DNA of 64,000 bases from Drosophila persimilis (Eukaryota > Arthropoda > Insecta > Diptera > Drosophilidae): positions 806,001-870,000 of the forward strand of contig NW_020825313.1 of NCBI RefSeq assembly GCF_003286085.1. The letters run 5' to 3'. Position 1 is the first letter of the stretch, and each line of letters begins with the position of its first letter. A model generated the notes under the pieces. It did no database searches. It worked only from the letters and a program-made list of their open reading frames with translations, and had not been told where the DNA came from. Made by a program: the position numbers and the translations under genes. Shown here in pieces: positions 52,723 through 63,583 of the stretch.

Positions 52723-55700
52723 AGCAGCATCGGCTGCTCTCATACTCCGCCTAGACGCAAGCGGAGCCGACGTAGTCCTGATCCAGGAGCCTTGGGTGGT
52801 AGGAGGCAAGGTCTGTGGATTGGGGACGAGGGAATACAAGATCATTGTATCCCAAAATGAAGGTAAAATCCGTACCTGCATACTTGCTAGAAAGCACCTA
52901 AATATCTTTCTGCTCCATAATTATAGCGATAGCGATAACACGGCGGCAAGCCTAGAACTAAAAGGGCATCATCTCAGGCTGGTGGCGTCCTATATGGCCC
53001 ACGAGGATGATCCTCCGAACGACCTTGTTCGCAAAATAGCCAGCGACAGCGAAAGGACGGACAAAGACCTACTTATAGGTTGCGATGCCAACGCCCACCA
53101 CACCCAATGGGGGAGTACGGACACGAATGTAAGGGGTGAGTCACTGTTCAGCTTCATCCTGAACTCAAATTTATTCATATGCAATCGGGGTAACGACCCC
53201 ACATTTATAATTAAAAATCGGCAGGAGGTCATTGACCTCACGCTAGTGTCAAGCAAACTGCTGGACACAATCAAGAGCTGGAGAGTCCTAGGAGACCACT
53301 CCTTCTCGGACCACAGGTATATCGAGACGATATTATCCTTCGATATTCCCAAACCAACCGACTATATCAACCCCAGAAAAGCCAACTGGGAAAAATATAA
53401 CACAACCCTGGAGGAGCTACTCCCTCCTAACGCCCCTAATTGCCCGAACACGGAAGACAACCTAAACCGTCTTGTGAACAGGTTTACGGATGCGTGCAAC
53501 AAAGCCTTCAAGGCAGCATGCCCTTCTACCAGACCAAGGGGGAAAAAGAAACCCCCCTGGTGGTCTAAGCAACTAGACACCCTTCGTAGAACTTGTAGGA
53601 CTCTATTCAATAGAGCCACAAGAACTAAGGAGGATACTCACTGGGCAGACTATAAAACCAGTCTAGCACTATACAAAAAGGAAACGAGGAAGGCTAAAAG
53701 AGCCTCCTGGCAAAAATTTTGCTCCGAAATCGAGGAAACCTCGGAGGCCGCAAGACTCCGGAAAGTTCTCTCAAAAACTACCCCCTCGGTAGGTTACCTC
53801 AAAAAGAATGATGGCACGTGGACCAACTCTAGTGAGGAGTCCTTCACATTCTACTAGACACGCACTTGCCCGGATGCACATCCACCGAGCCGTCACACCT
53901 CCCAGGAGAGGGATCGGTAGAATCGATGGACCATATCCTTACAAAACGGAACATAAGTTGGGCAGTAAACAGCTTCAACCCGTTTAAATCGCCAGGCCCG
54001 GACCAGGTAATCCCGGCCCAACTTCAGAAGGCCGGGGAGACGGCCATCAACTGGCTACATAGTATCTTCAGGAAGATAATGGCGGTATGTACAATACCGC
54101 AAGCGTGGCTTAAGGCAAAGATAGTCTTCAATCCCAAAACTGGGAAAGCCTCGCACTCAGCTGCAAAAGACTTAAGACCAATCAGCCTATCGTCCTTCCT
54201 CCTCAAAACCTTTAAGAGACTCGTCGGGCTGCAACTGAGGACAACTATACACCGTCAGTTGCTGTCAGGCGCACAGCATGCCTACCGGAAAGGAAAATCC
54301 ACGGAAACGGCTCTTCATGAAGTGATCTCAGCGGTAGAGAAATCTCTGCATCTCAAAGAGTACTCACTCATAGCCTTTCTCGATATTGAGGGAGCTTTCA
54401 ACAACGTTGTACCGGGTGTCATTACAGAAGCCCTGACTGACCTGGGGGTGGACCGTCACTTGGTGATGCTCATTGATCAATTGCTCATACGCAGGACGGT
54501 GACATCATCGATGGGATCGTCCACCCAGTCAAGGTATGTCAACAGAGGAACCCCGCAAGGGGGAGTTCTGTCTCCTCTTCTATGGAACATTGCAGTCAAT
54601 AAGATTCTTTGCGACCTGGAAGAGGGGGGCTGTAAAGTAGTGGCATACGCGGATGACGTTGCAGTTATCTTTGCGGGGAAATACCCCCAAACACTATGCG
54701 ACCTAATGACCGCAAAGCTTGCTCGATTGTCCGAATGGACAGAATCGCGCGGATTGGGACTAAATCCCTCGAAAACGAAACTCGTGTTATTCACAAAAAA
54801 ATACAAGGTCCCGCCCCTCAACCCCCCAACACTAAACGGTGCAGCGACAGTGCCAGTTACTTAGGGTTGGTAATTGACAAAAAGCTTAGCTGGAACCTGA
54901 ATGTCAAGGATAGAGTGAGGAAGGCAACGACAGCACTCTATACTTGCAAAAAAGCTATCGGCCTAAAGTGGGGCATGAACCCAAGCATAGTCCGATGGAT
55001 ATATCTGGCAATAGTCAGACCTATAATACTCTACGGACAATCACCAATCAGCTGGGCAAAGTTCAGCGAACAGCCGCCCTCTGCATCAGTGGAGCTCTTC
55101 GAGCTACACCAAATGATGCGCTAAACGCCATGTCATGCCTTCAGAGCCTTGACTTTGCAGGAAAAGAGCAGGCAGAAATGGCAGCAATACGTCTTAGAGA
55201 CTCTGAGCAATGGGTACCTCAGCACATAGGTCACCCATCTACACTTAATAACAACAACATTGTCCCAACAAGAACGTACTATCAAGTTCCAGGGGAGTAC
55301 ACAAAGAATCCCTTCAACACTATCATCCCTCATAGAGACGAATGGCTCGAGGACTCCCAGGCCCAGATGGGGCCATAAGCATCTTCACGGATGGCTCGAA
55401 GCTGGACGGCAGGGCCGGAGGAGGAATCTACTCTGAACAGCTAAACATAAGGCACTCCTTAAGGATTCCTGATCACTGTAGCGTCTTCCAATCGGAAGTT
55501 ACAGCTATCAGGGAGGCTATGCCTACTGCCTTCAAACGGTGCGAACTCGGCTACTGTGGCAATCTGCCGCAAACCTCTTCACGAGATGGCTGAGCAATTT
55601 GCTATCAGCCTTCTATGGGTCCCGGGCCACCGGTACATTTAGGACAACTGTATAGCGGACGAGTTGGCCTGATCTGGTACTACAACCCCCCTTTCACAAT

Positions 55701-56196
55701 ATAAGGAGAATATTTGTGTGCCTATGGCCACCAAGCTTATCATAAAGGAGATATACAAGCGAGCAACTCGGCTAACATGGCCGACCATAGATAAGAAGTG
55801 CACCTCTGAGCTCTGCACGCTAGGCAGGAAAGGGTGCAGCGTAGTCATACGTTCCCTCACAGGATATTGGCTAATAAGCACCCACGCTCACAGGCTGGGT
55901 GCCGCACATAATTATTTTTGCCGCATCTGCAGAGACGAGGACGAGGAGGAGACAGTGGAACACCTGTTCTGCTCCTGTTCAGCTCTCAGCAGGAGGAGGC
56001 TACAACACTTAAGCTCTGCCTTTCTGAACGCCATCTCGGAGATGTCTACGTTATGTCCCAGAAATATCGCAAACTTTATTGCTTACATGAAGTCTCACTC
56101 TTGCAGGGAGGAAATTATCCCAAACGGTATCACAATGGGCCGAAACCGGCCTAAGTGTGGCGGGCTCCGGGCGATACTGGCAACAGCCTCTACTTA
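52682..56196 (+). pseudogene. LOA element ORF2: EN-RT-RNase H-Cys motif, lightly damaged
   Basis: ATG 52682 overlaps the end of ORF1 by 41 bp. Endonuclease: LQINLHHCKAASAALIL, IQEPWVVGG (Glu), GCDANAHHTQWGS and FSDHRYIE. The frame ends at TAG 53855-53857. Reverse transcriptase resumes at 53866: FKSPGPDQVIPAQLQ, IAFLDIEGAFNNVVPG (Asp), NRGTPQGGVLSPLLWN and the active site AYADDVAVIF (near 54650), to a frameshift near 54840. RNase H: FTDGSKLDGRAGGGIY (near 55390) and CSVFQSEVTAIREAM (Glu). The C-terminal CRICRDEDEEETVEHLFCSC is near 55925. Reverse transcriptase catalytic residues are all present. Confidence 0.87.
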
Positions 56197-56204
56197 ACCT
56201 AACC

Positions 56205-56460
56205 TACTAAACGAATTAAGCATGCGTTATGAATACAAATATAACTAGAATCACTATTTACGAGAAAGGTATGTCAGTATTAACAATTTAAGAAGAGGAA
56301 GGGAAGTATTATGTATATAATATGGTAGAGGGAATTATAATCCGAGCATAGGACCCTTAACGGTGCATGCAAGGAATAATTCGGTCTATAAAGGGAAACG
56401 GTTGTTTCTAGTGGATCTAATGGGAATCGTGAAGTTTATGCGTTCATTCAAGTTTTATGG
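56205..56460 (-). mobile_element. CR1-like 3' fragment, copy B side
   Basis: GGAAGGGAAGTATTATGTATATAATATGGTAGAGGGAATTATAATCCGAGCATA matches the CR1 3' region in the tandem units (near 5960-6020), and TGGGAATCGTGAAGTTTATGCG continues into the reverse transcriptase end. Here the CR1 sequence runs on both sides of the 38698-type junction, with AAACGGTTGTTT inserted. Confidence 0.78.
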
Positions 56461-56567
56461 TACCTTTAGTGTTTAAAACAAAATTTCTTGTGGTGTATTT
56501 TGTTTGTCAATGTGTGACAAATAAAACAGGGGAACCGACGAATAACAGGAATCAATATAATATGTAC

Positions 56568-57654
56568 AGTGTCAGTTCATTTTCACTATCAAGTGAATAA
56601 TTTGGAAATTCTTGGCTTTTTGGCCATTAAACATCCATTTCATTTAACAACAGTCTAAATATAAACAAATAATTATTTTTTTCTTACAAGAATGGGCCGA
56701 ATGTCTTATTGTACAGAGGAAGAAGCCCGATTGGATCTTAGTCTGAAAAAAGAATTCAAATCTCTTCGGGCCATTGCCAAATTAATGAAAAAATCTCATA
56801 ATTTTGTTTAAATGTTCTAAAAATTAAAACCTTGTCAGGAAATTCGCCGAAAGCCACAGAAAAAAACATAACAATTGATCACTACATACTTTTTTTTTTT
56901 AAGAAAAAGGACCCATTTAAGTCGTCAAAGGCTACTGCAGCAGAAATTGGACTATAAGTTAGTGCTCCAACGACCCGTAGACGGCTAAAACAAGCCAACC
57001 TTCCATGGAGAATAGAAAGAAAGGTCCCAATTACGCGTCAAAAATATAGCCTTGCGGCAAAATTTTGCTAAAAAGTGGAGAAACCATTTATGGAGCGACG
57101 AAACTAAAAAGAATTTATTAGGGAATGACTGTTAAAGCAATGTAGGAAGGAAAGGAATTTGATCCATGCTTAACAAAAAACTGTCAAACACGAAGAAAAA
57201 TTAAACATAATTAATTATATGGTGCTGATCATCCTGGTACGACGTAGGCCCTCTTTTCCTAACAACGAACAGAATGAACGCTGAGCAATACGAGTCCATA
57301 TTGGAGAATGTTATGCTAATAAAAACATGAATTTCCATTGGGTATTTAAGTAATATAACGACCCAAAGCGCACATCAATGCTTTGACTAAATTTTTCAAG
57401 ACCGAACAATTGACGTTTTTAAAGTGGCCTATTCAATTTTCCTACTTAAAGCCTTAAATTAAATTAAATTAGCTGAGTTAACATTTTCAAATAATCATAA
57501 ATTATGAGAGAGCGTCCAAAAATTGTGGTATGAGACACCTATAGAAACCTGCCAGACGCTTATGAAAAGTATGCCAAAAAGAATTATAAAGGTGACAAAA
57601 ACAATAATGGTGGATACACCAGATATTAACTTTTAAATCTTATTTAGGCAACAA
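56568..57654 (+). pseudogene. Tc1-like transposase, copy B, dead
   Basis: Copy of 38870-39955 with the same stops and frame changes; ATG at 56692. Because both copies share all the defects, they arose by block duplication, not by transposition. Confidence 0.82.
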
Positions 57655-57713
57655 AAAAATAATATAATCAGTTAACAAACTTTTTTCATAACAATGCTTG
57701 AAGAGGTACATTT

Positions 57714-57814
57714 CATAACGCCCAGTGTCATAACGCCCACGGGTCTTATGACACTTTTAAAAGTGACAGCGCCCGCGGCGTTATATGTCACTTTTTTTTG
57801 GGCGTTATAACACT
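57714..57814. repeat. Hairpin-forming inverted repeat, copy B
   Basis: Copy of 40016-40116. Confidence 0.7.
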
Positions 57815-58382
57815 ATAAGACCCTAAACGATTGTTGTCTTATTTTCGGATAAACAACAACCAAATTTTTGCCTTTTCCCGTAACTAAGCAAATTTTGAAA
57901 CACAATTTGAATAACAATTAATTAATATTTTATTGATATATTTTAAGATGATTTTCAACTATCTGTCATGTTTTAAAGTGTTTACAAGGGAAAAGAACCA
58001 CATCTCTCGGTTGGTCGGGGCAAATTATGCATTTGAGAACGTCAGTCAGCCCCACTCCACGCCCCGAACTCCTTTTCTTTTTAGGCTTTTCCGCTCACGT
58101 TGACCTTTCACATTATTGATCAACTCGAGTTGTTTTGTGAGTTCTTGTGCAGAGGCATGGTTGTTGTTGCACTCGGGACTCATTTGAGCGCACATGACAA
58201 TATTGGACAAAGCCACTAAAACACCGCAGTCTTTTATATAACAAAAAAAAAACGGGAACTATTTTTTAACGCACTCTTTATCTTAAATAATTGTTGCTGT
58301 GTTGTTAAAAGCAACAACTTTGAATTTTTCCGAAACCCAGCAACAATCTTGTACTCATATGAAGCTTCCATTATACATGCAC
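57815..58382. other. Unassigned DNA, copy B
   Basis: Copy of 40117-40684. Confidence 0.4.
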
Positions 58383-58563
58383 TTTGTTCGAAGATCAAAT
58401 GAGTATTGGGGTGTATTAGATTTGTGGTAAGAGTGGATGTGTGTAACGTCCAGAAGGAATCGTTTCCGACTCCATAAAGTATATATATTCTTGATCAGCA
58501 TCAATAGCCAAGTCGATTGATCCCTGTCTGTCTGTCTGTCCGTCCGTCCGTCTGTCCGTCCCC
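58383..58563 (-). mobile_element. DINE-1/ISY tail, copy B
   Basis: Copy of 40685-40865. Confidence 0.82.
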
Positions 58564-60654
58564 TTTGAAGTGGTTTGAAAGAGTAACGTATAAAAAAAGG
58601 TATAAATACTGGGATTCACAAAAGGGAACATTTAGAAAAGTACCAAGAAGGGATATTGGTCTCCCCATGTTACTCAACTTTGCCGCCTCAATTCAAGTCA
58701 AAAGGTAAACGAAGGAGAGCGGTTTTTGTTTTTGTTTTTTGAGTTGAAACTTGTAAAATAATTACGGCGTCAATTCGAAAATGGAGGATTCTCAATTTTA
58801 ACGCTGTACTGGGGGTCTCAGACTGTGCCGATCTAGCCTCGGTCTCTTGGAAGAAAAACTGTTGGCGAAGACAGACGTGCTATTTTTGTCCAGTCCAAGT
58901 ATAAAGAAAAAAAGAGGAATAAAAACCGGGAAAAGATCTTAACAGCTGAATACAGCAAAAAGAAAAAAATATTGGTAGTGCTTTTTTTATTGTAGGAAAT
59001 TAATTTTTCAGATTGTCGGTTAGTACCAGCTTAAACTTCGGGCAATCGTTTGGGTACCTGTCTGAACCCCAATACGAAAGCTCGCAACAACAATTTCCCC
59101 GATATTAGGGCCTCCGCCCGCGACAAGGGACTTATGCTCCTCGCCCAACTACAGCTCCGTACCAAAAATTCCCAGCGCTAGGCCGAAGAGCACAAAGCGG
59201 GAGGCGTAAAAGATCTGCTCATCAGTCGCTTTGCGGGCGCGAGCCACTTATGTGTCACGGACCCGAGATATATTGGAGGCCGTCCAATTCTGCGGAAATT
59301 ATTAAAGCGATGTAAACGGTCAACCAATTTCTACCCGAAATATAGATCTGGGCCTAGACCTATTTTCGTTTCCCCATACGAAGTGCCGAGGAGTGCCCAG
59401 ATGTGAAGCCGGCGGCAACGACTGTCGTTTTTTTTTTTTTTATCCATCAGTGTAACCGCTGATTCCTATTTTATGTTATAGTGTCATTAGTGTAATTAGC
59501 TTAGTAAATTTCTTTTGGTTGTGTTTTAAATTCTGTTCGGAAGAAATAGCAAGTGGAATGTGTGACAGGGCGAAAGTGAACAACGGTTAAACGGCAGAGG
59601 AGAGCGTGAGTTTTTTTTTTTGAAAATTATTTCTCCAGCTTTCGTTTTAGGAACGTTACCGCAGTCCATGGAAGCGCTTTCATCGCTGTTTCAACGCATT
59701 TATTAAAACAAATCAAAGGAAGGCCGTAAGTGATCCCAAAACATAAAGATAAAATATTGGAGTTTGTTTGTTATTGGCAACTATTTATTGCACAACCGAA
59801 AAAAAACCTCACGTAGTCAAGGGCTTCTTCGCTTAAGAGAGGCTGTGCGCTCCCCCTTATGCCCTGCTGGCAACCACAAGCGCTTACGCCGCGCATAAGA
59901 AACAGCTCTCTTAAGAACAAGGCGCGAAAGGGAAGATGCGAGGCTGGTCGCTCTGACGTTCTTTTATGCTTTCTACTTGCTAATGCACTTGAATAACTGA
60001 CCTGCCATAACGATCGCTGCGCACAGTTTTTACATTCCCTTTTGCATATTTATTTATTTATCTATTTGCCTAACATAAAAGCTAGAGATATGTACCCTTC
60101 CCTTCTTTAAATTTGTAAGTTAAATTTCAATCTAAATTGTATTATTAAGAGTTAATCATTTATTAGTTTACTAGTTGCGATGCATGTTCTATTGCTCAAT
60201 ATGAAATATAGGATTTAACATGAATCGGGGCTAGAGTTCTATATGCGGGGACCATGCTGGGCAAATGAGGGTAATGGGGTTGGATAGGAGGCTATAAGAG
60301 CCTTCTTTATGGGATCACCGGATGAACCGGGAGCGGTGATCATGGTAGGGTGGGCATAAGTGGTCACAACAACACCGTGGCACGACTTGTATGTGTGTAT
60401 GTGTCCGTGTGCGTAGTTAGGTGTATTTGCTCTTGTACATATTTGTGTCCGATACTTCGCTTGCACGTGAAATTTTAATGAACGTTACTGTGTCAGTATT
60501 ATGATTGTTGGAGTAGAGCTGTGTCCCGTCCGTTCTGGGAAATAAAAAACCCCCCCCATTTCTTGCCGATGAGACGGAAGCCGGAACAAGCACGTGCCCG
60601 GACGGGAGACGAACCATCACCTGCTCAGCCTTCCGTGAAGGTTTGGTAATATCC
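58564..60654. other. Unidentified repetitive DNA, copy B
   Basis: Copy of 40866-42955, including the 79-codon minus frame at 60417-60656. One extra T near 59610-59620 is a private difference. Confidence 0.45.
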
Positions 60655-60937
60655 AATATGCTACACCTTCAGCGCCTAGTGCTCAAGGACTATAAGAGCT
60701 AGAGCAACGATGTTTTTGATCCAGACTTCTGTGATATGTCACTGATACAAAAATTTTTCAAAACTTCGCCCCGCCCACTTCCGCCCCCACAAAGGACGAA
60801 AATCTGTGGCATCCACAATTTTAAAGATACGAGAAAACTAAAAACGCAGAATCGTAGAAGATGACTATATCTTACAGAGTGCAAAATCTGAACCAGATCG
60901 TATAATTATTATAGCCAGAATCACGAAAGCAATTTCA
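60655..60937 (-). mobile_element. DINE-1/ISY-type unit, copy B
   Basis: GCCTAGTGCTCAAGGACTATAAGAGCTAGAGCAACGATG, CGCCCCGCCCACTTCCGCCCCCACAAAGGACG and AACCAGATCGTATAATTATTATAGCCAGAATC. It differs from copy A by several bases near its right end and is cut by Tc1 sequence at about 60938. Confidence 0.8.
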
Positions 60938-61800
60938 CTTTTTTTTTTTAAGAAAAAGGACCTATTTAAGTCGTCAAAGGCTACTGCAGCAGAAATTGGA
61001 CTATAAGTTAGTGCTCCAACGACCCGTAGACGGCTAAAACAAGCCAACCTTCCATGGAGAATAGAAAGAAAGGTCCCAATTACGCGTCAAAAATATAGCC
61101 TTGCGGCAAAATTTTGCTAAAAAGTGGAGAAACCATTTATGGAGCGACGAAACTAAAAAGAATTTATTAGGGAATGACTTTTAAAGCAATGTAGGAAGGA
61201 AAGGAATTTGATCCATGCTTAACAAAAAACTGTCAAACACGAAGAAAAATTAAACATAATTAATTATATGGTGCTGATCATCCTGGTACGACGTAGGCCC
61301 TCTTTTCCTAACAACGAACAGAATGAACGCTGAGCAATACGAGTCCATATTGGAGAATGTTATGCTAATAAAAACATGAATTTCCATTGGGTATTTAAGT
61401 AATATAACGACCCAAAGCGCACATCAATGCTTTGACTAAATTTTTCAAGACCGAACAATTGACGTTTTTAAAGTGGCCTATTCAATTTTCCTACTTAAAG
61501 CCTTAAATTAAATTAAATTAGCTGAGTTTACATTTTCAAATAATCATACATTTTGAGAGGGCGTCCGAAAATTGTGGTATGAGACACCTATAGAAACCTG
61601 CCACAAGCTTATGAAAAGTATGAAAAGTATTGACGTTTTTAAAGTGGCCTATTCAATTTTCCTACTTAAAGCCTTAAATTAAATTAAATTAGCTGAGTTT
61701 ACATTTTCAAATAATCATACATTTTGAGAGGGCGTCCGAAAATTGTGGTATGAGACACCTATAGAAACCTGCCACAAGCTTATGAAAAGTATAAGGCAAA
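60938..61800 (+). pseudogene. Tc1-like transposase, third copy, partial
   Basis: Starts in the poly-T before AAGAAAAAGGACC (equivalent to about 39190 in copy A) and runs to the C-terminus. It lacks the N-terminal DNA-binding part. A 171-bp segment (TTGACGTTTTTAAAGTGG... to ATGAAAAGTAT) is present twice, at about 61459-61629 and 61630-61800. The C-terminal sequence differs from copies A/B (CATACATTTTGAGAGGGCGTCCG), so this copy is an independent relative. Confidence 0.82.
61459..61800. repeat. 171-bp direct tandem duplication inside the third Tc1 copy
   Basis: The two halves look identical or nearly so. The join is TATGAAAAGTATGAAAAGTATTGACG, consistent with slippage or unequal exchange at TGAAAAGTAT. 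Confidence 0.85.
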
Positions 61801-62105
61801 ACAAAATAAGAAAAAAAAAAGAAATAAATTAAAAAAATCAAATCAAAAGTTGATACTTTTACATAACAATACCTGAAGTGTACCTATTATTTTGATCAGC
61901 CTGACATTTACTTTGAAGTACAAATGGATCTATTTTCTGTTATAACAATATCCTATAATATAATCAAGTTTATCTTATTGAAAACAAATACTTAAAGAAT
62001 AAGTGCGATTTAATTTTAGGTTTAATATATTGAATAAACCCGTTTTCTGTTACGTTAAAGTTTCCGTAGATGCGTGTATCTATTAATATTATCATGAGTG
62101 TACGT
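61801..62105. other. AT-rich spacer
   Basis: No recognisable element; A-rich run at 61800-61850. Confidence 0.4.
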
Positions 62106-62735
62106 GACCCTTTTTAACGATTAACTAAGGATGGAAGGTTTAATAAAAGCAATCTACTATGAAAAGATGGCAATCTTACATTTGCTTCCCAACTAGGGCC
62201 CCGCAGAGAAGTTTTTTTTTTACTGGTTCTATACGGTCCTGGTAACATTTTGTACTAAGGGCACCATAAACCAGAGCCGTACTCCCAAATCGGTTGAATT
62301 ATTCAGCTATAACGAGTCTTCGTTATATAGGGGTTATCCAATTTCTTTGACTACCTCTTTATAAACCCAAGCACGCCCACTTGGGGTCTAATATAGCACC
62401 AAGCTTATACACCAAAGTAATTCTCTGAAGAAAACCGCCGCATAGGGTGTAGGGAACCAACAAGAGACTAGAACGATGAAATGTCATTCTTTAACATTTT
62501 GAGACATTAATGTGCAACAACTTTCCACAAAACCAGGACTGAAAGCTTAACATCATCTGCATACATGAGTACTCCAGATTTGTTTAATGCCGAGGGCAGG
62601 TATTAATAAAGAATGTAAAAAGAAAGGAGCCTAGATGGCTGCCCTGCGTTACTTCAGAAGTAACCTTGACAGTTGAGTGGTTCACAGAGTAGAATAGTTT
62701 ACTAAAATCTGTGTAAATAACATTCATCTGTCATC
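62106..62735 (-). pseudogene. CR1-like reverse transcriptase fragment, diverged
   Basis: Aligns in reverse to the reference copy from about 34540 back to 33720: TTAACTAAGGATGGAAGG, GGTCCTGG...CAAAATGTTACCAGG-type words, CTCTTTATAAACCCAAGCACGCCCA, and near 62730 a frame reading VIYTDFSKLFYSVNHS. It is clearly older than the tandem-unit copies, with many indels and an internal loss near 62550. Confidence 0.78.
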
Positions 62736-63583
62736 CAGTCTCAGTCTATACTCCGTCAACTAAGAAGACGCGCCAACTCTAAGCAGCAGCGAGCGGACCG
62801 AAATACAACACACAAAACCTAACACAAAAACATTCAAGTGCACAAAGCAAACTCGCAAAAAAAAAAAACCAAAAACAAACACACCTAACCAACAGTTGGA
62901 GCATTAAGTGCAGCGGGCGTCAGCCCTACAACATAGAAATAGAAGGCATCAAAAGCGAACTCAAAACACAAAAGGTCATTGACGCAGCTAAAATTCATTT
63001 CGCTTCTAGCTCTTGCTTAAGCCGGTTGTGTTTTTTTTCTTGCTCCCGCATTCTCCGCCCTTTGCCTAAATATCATACAACATTGTTGTGACTTTGTTTT
63101 GATATATTATCGCATCTCTTTAATTTGATTCTACTTTGTGTTAACCACCAGTGTTTTGTTAGTAAACAAGTGTTTAATATAAATTCAATATTGCAATCGT
63201 AACGCATCGGACTCGTGCAGGCAATTTGTTATTGTTTTTTTGCTCAGTCTGCTTTTCGTTATCGCTTCTTCGGTGTGCACTGTTCTCGCGCATCAGCGTT
63301 TGCATCGCCCACACTCTCTCGTGAGCATAAACGGGACTGCTCGCATTGTTGCTCTCACTCTCTCTGGATTGCTTATACTCTCCCTCTCTGTGGACTTTTC
63401 TTTTGTGTCTCTGCTTTGGTGAGTTTACTGCTCGTTTTCTGCACTTCGTTGGATCATCTGCTTTGAATTATTGCTGCTGCAGCTGATTGTCTGGCTCGCT
63501 CTGCTGTCTGCTCTCCTACTTTACCTGCGATCTAACTCCGCTCTTTTATTATTCGTGCACAGTGATTCTACTTGCTGTCAATA
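62736..63583 (+). promoter_or_regulatory. 5' leader of the right-edge element
   Basis: Begins within or just after TCATCCAGTCTCAGTC at the CR1 boundary. The first 200 bp is A/C-rich (AACACAAAAACATTCAAGTGCACAAAGC), then pyrimidine-rich with many TCTC and CTGC words to the ATG. A long leader before ORF1 is common in non-LTR elements with an internal promoter. It could also be the 5' UTR of a host gene; the window ends too soon to decide. Confidence 0.4.

Larger units (their letters stand above)
50897..56200 (+). mobile_element. LOA/Bilbo-like non-LTR element 2, near full length
   Basis: GC-richer than its surroundings. It has a 5' UTR of about 0.5 kb, ORF1 with a DUF4780-type domain, and ORF2 with endonuclease, reverse transcriptase, RNase H and a C-terminal Cys motif, ending near ...CTTAACCTAACCTAC. 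The organisation is that of the LOA, Bilbo and TRIM elements known from Drosophila. ORF1 is intact; ORF2 has one stop and several frameshifts. Confidence 0.9.
56397..60937. repeat. 4.5-kb mosaic block, copy B
   Basis: Second copy of 38698-43240, in the same orientation. It sits to the right of LOA element 2 and ends inside a DINE unit, where the third Tc1 copy begins. Confidence 0.93.

Noticed and set aside
51294-52730. Several long minus-strand frames across LOA ORF1
   Set aside because: These are shadows in GC-rich coding sequence; the plus frame has the family domain.
63215-63466. 83-codon frame in the right-edge leader as a secreted peptide
   Set aside because: It lies in pyrimidine-rich leader sequence with overlapping frames of similar length; no support beyond hydrophobic residues.
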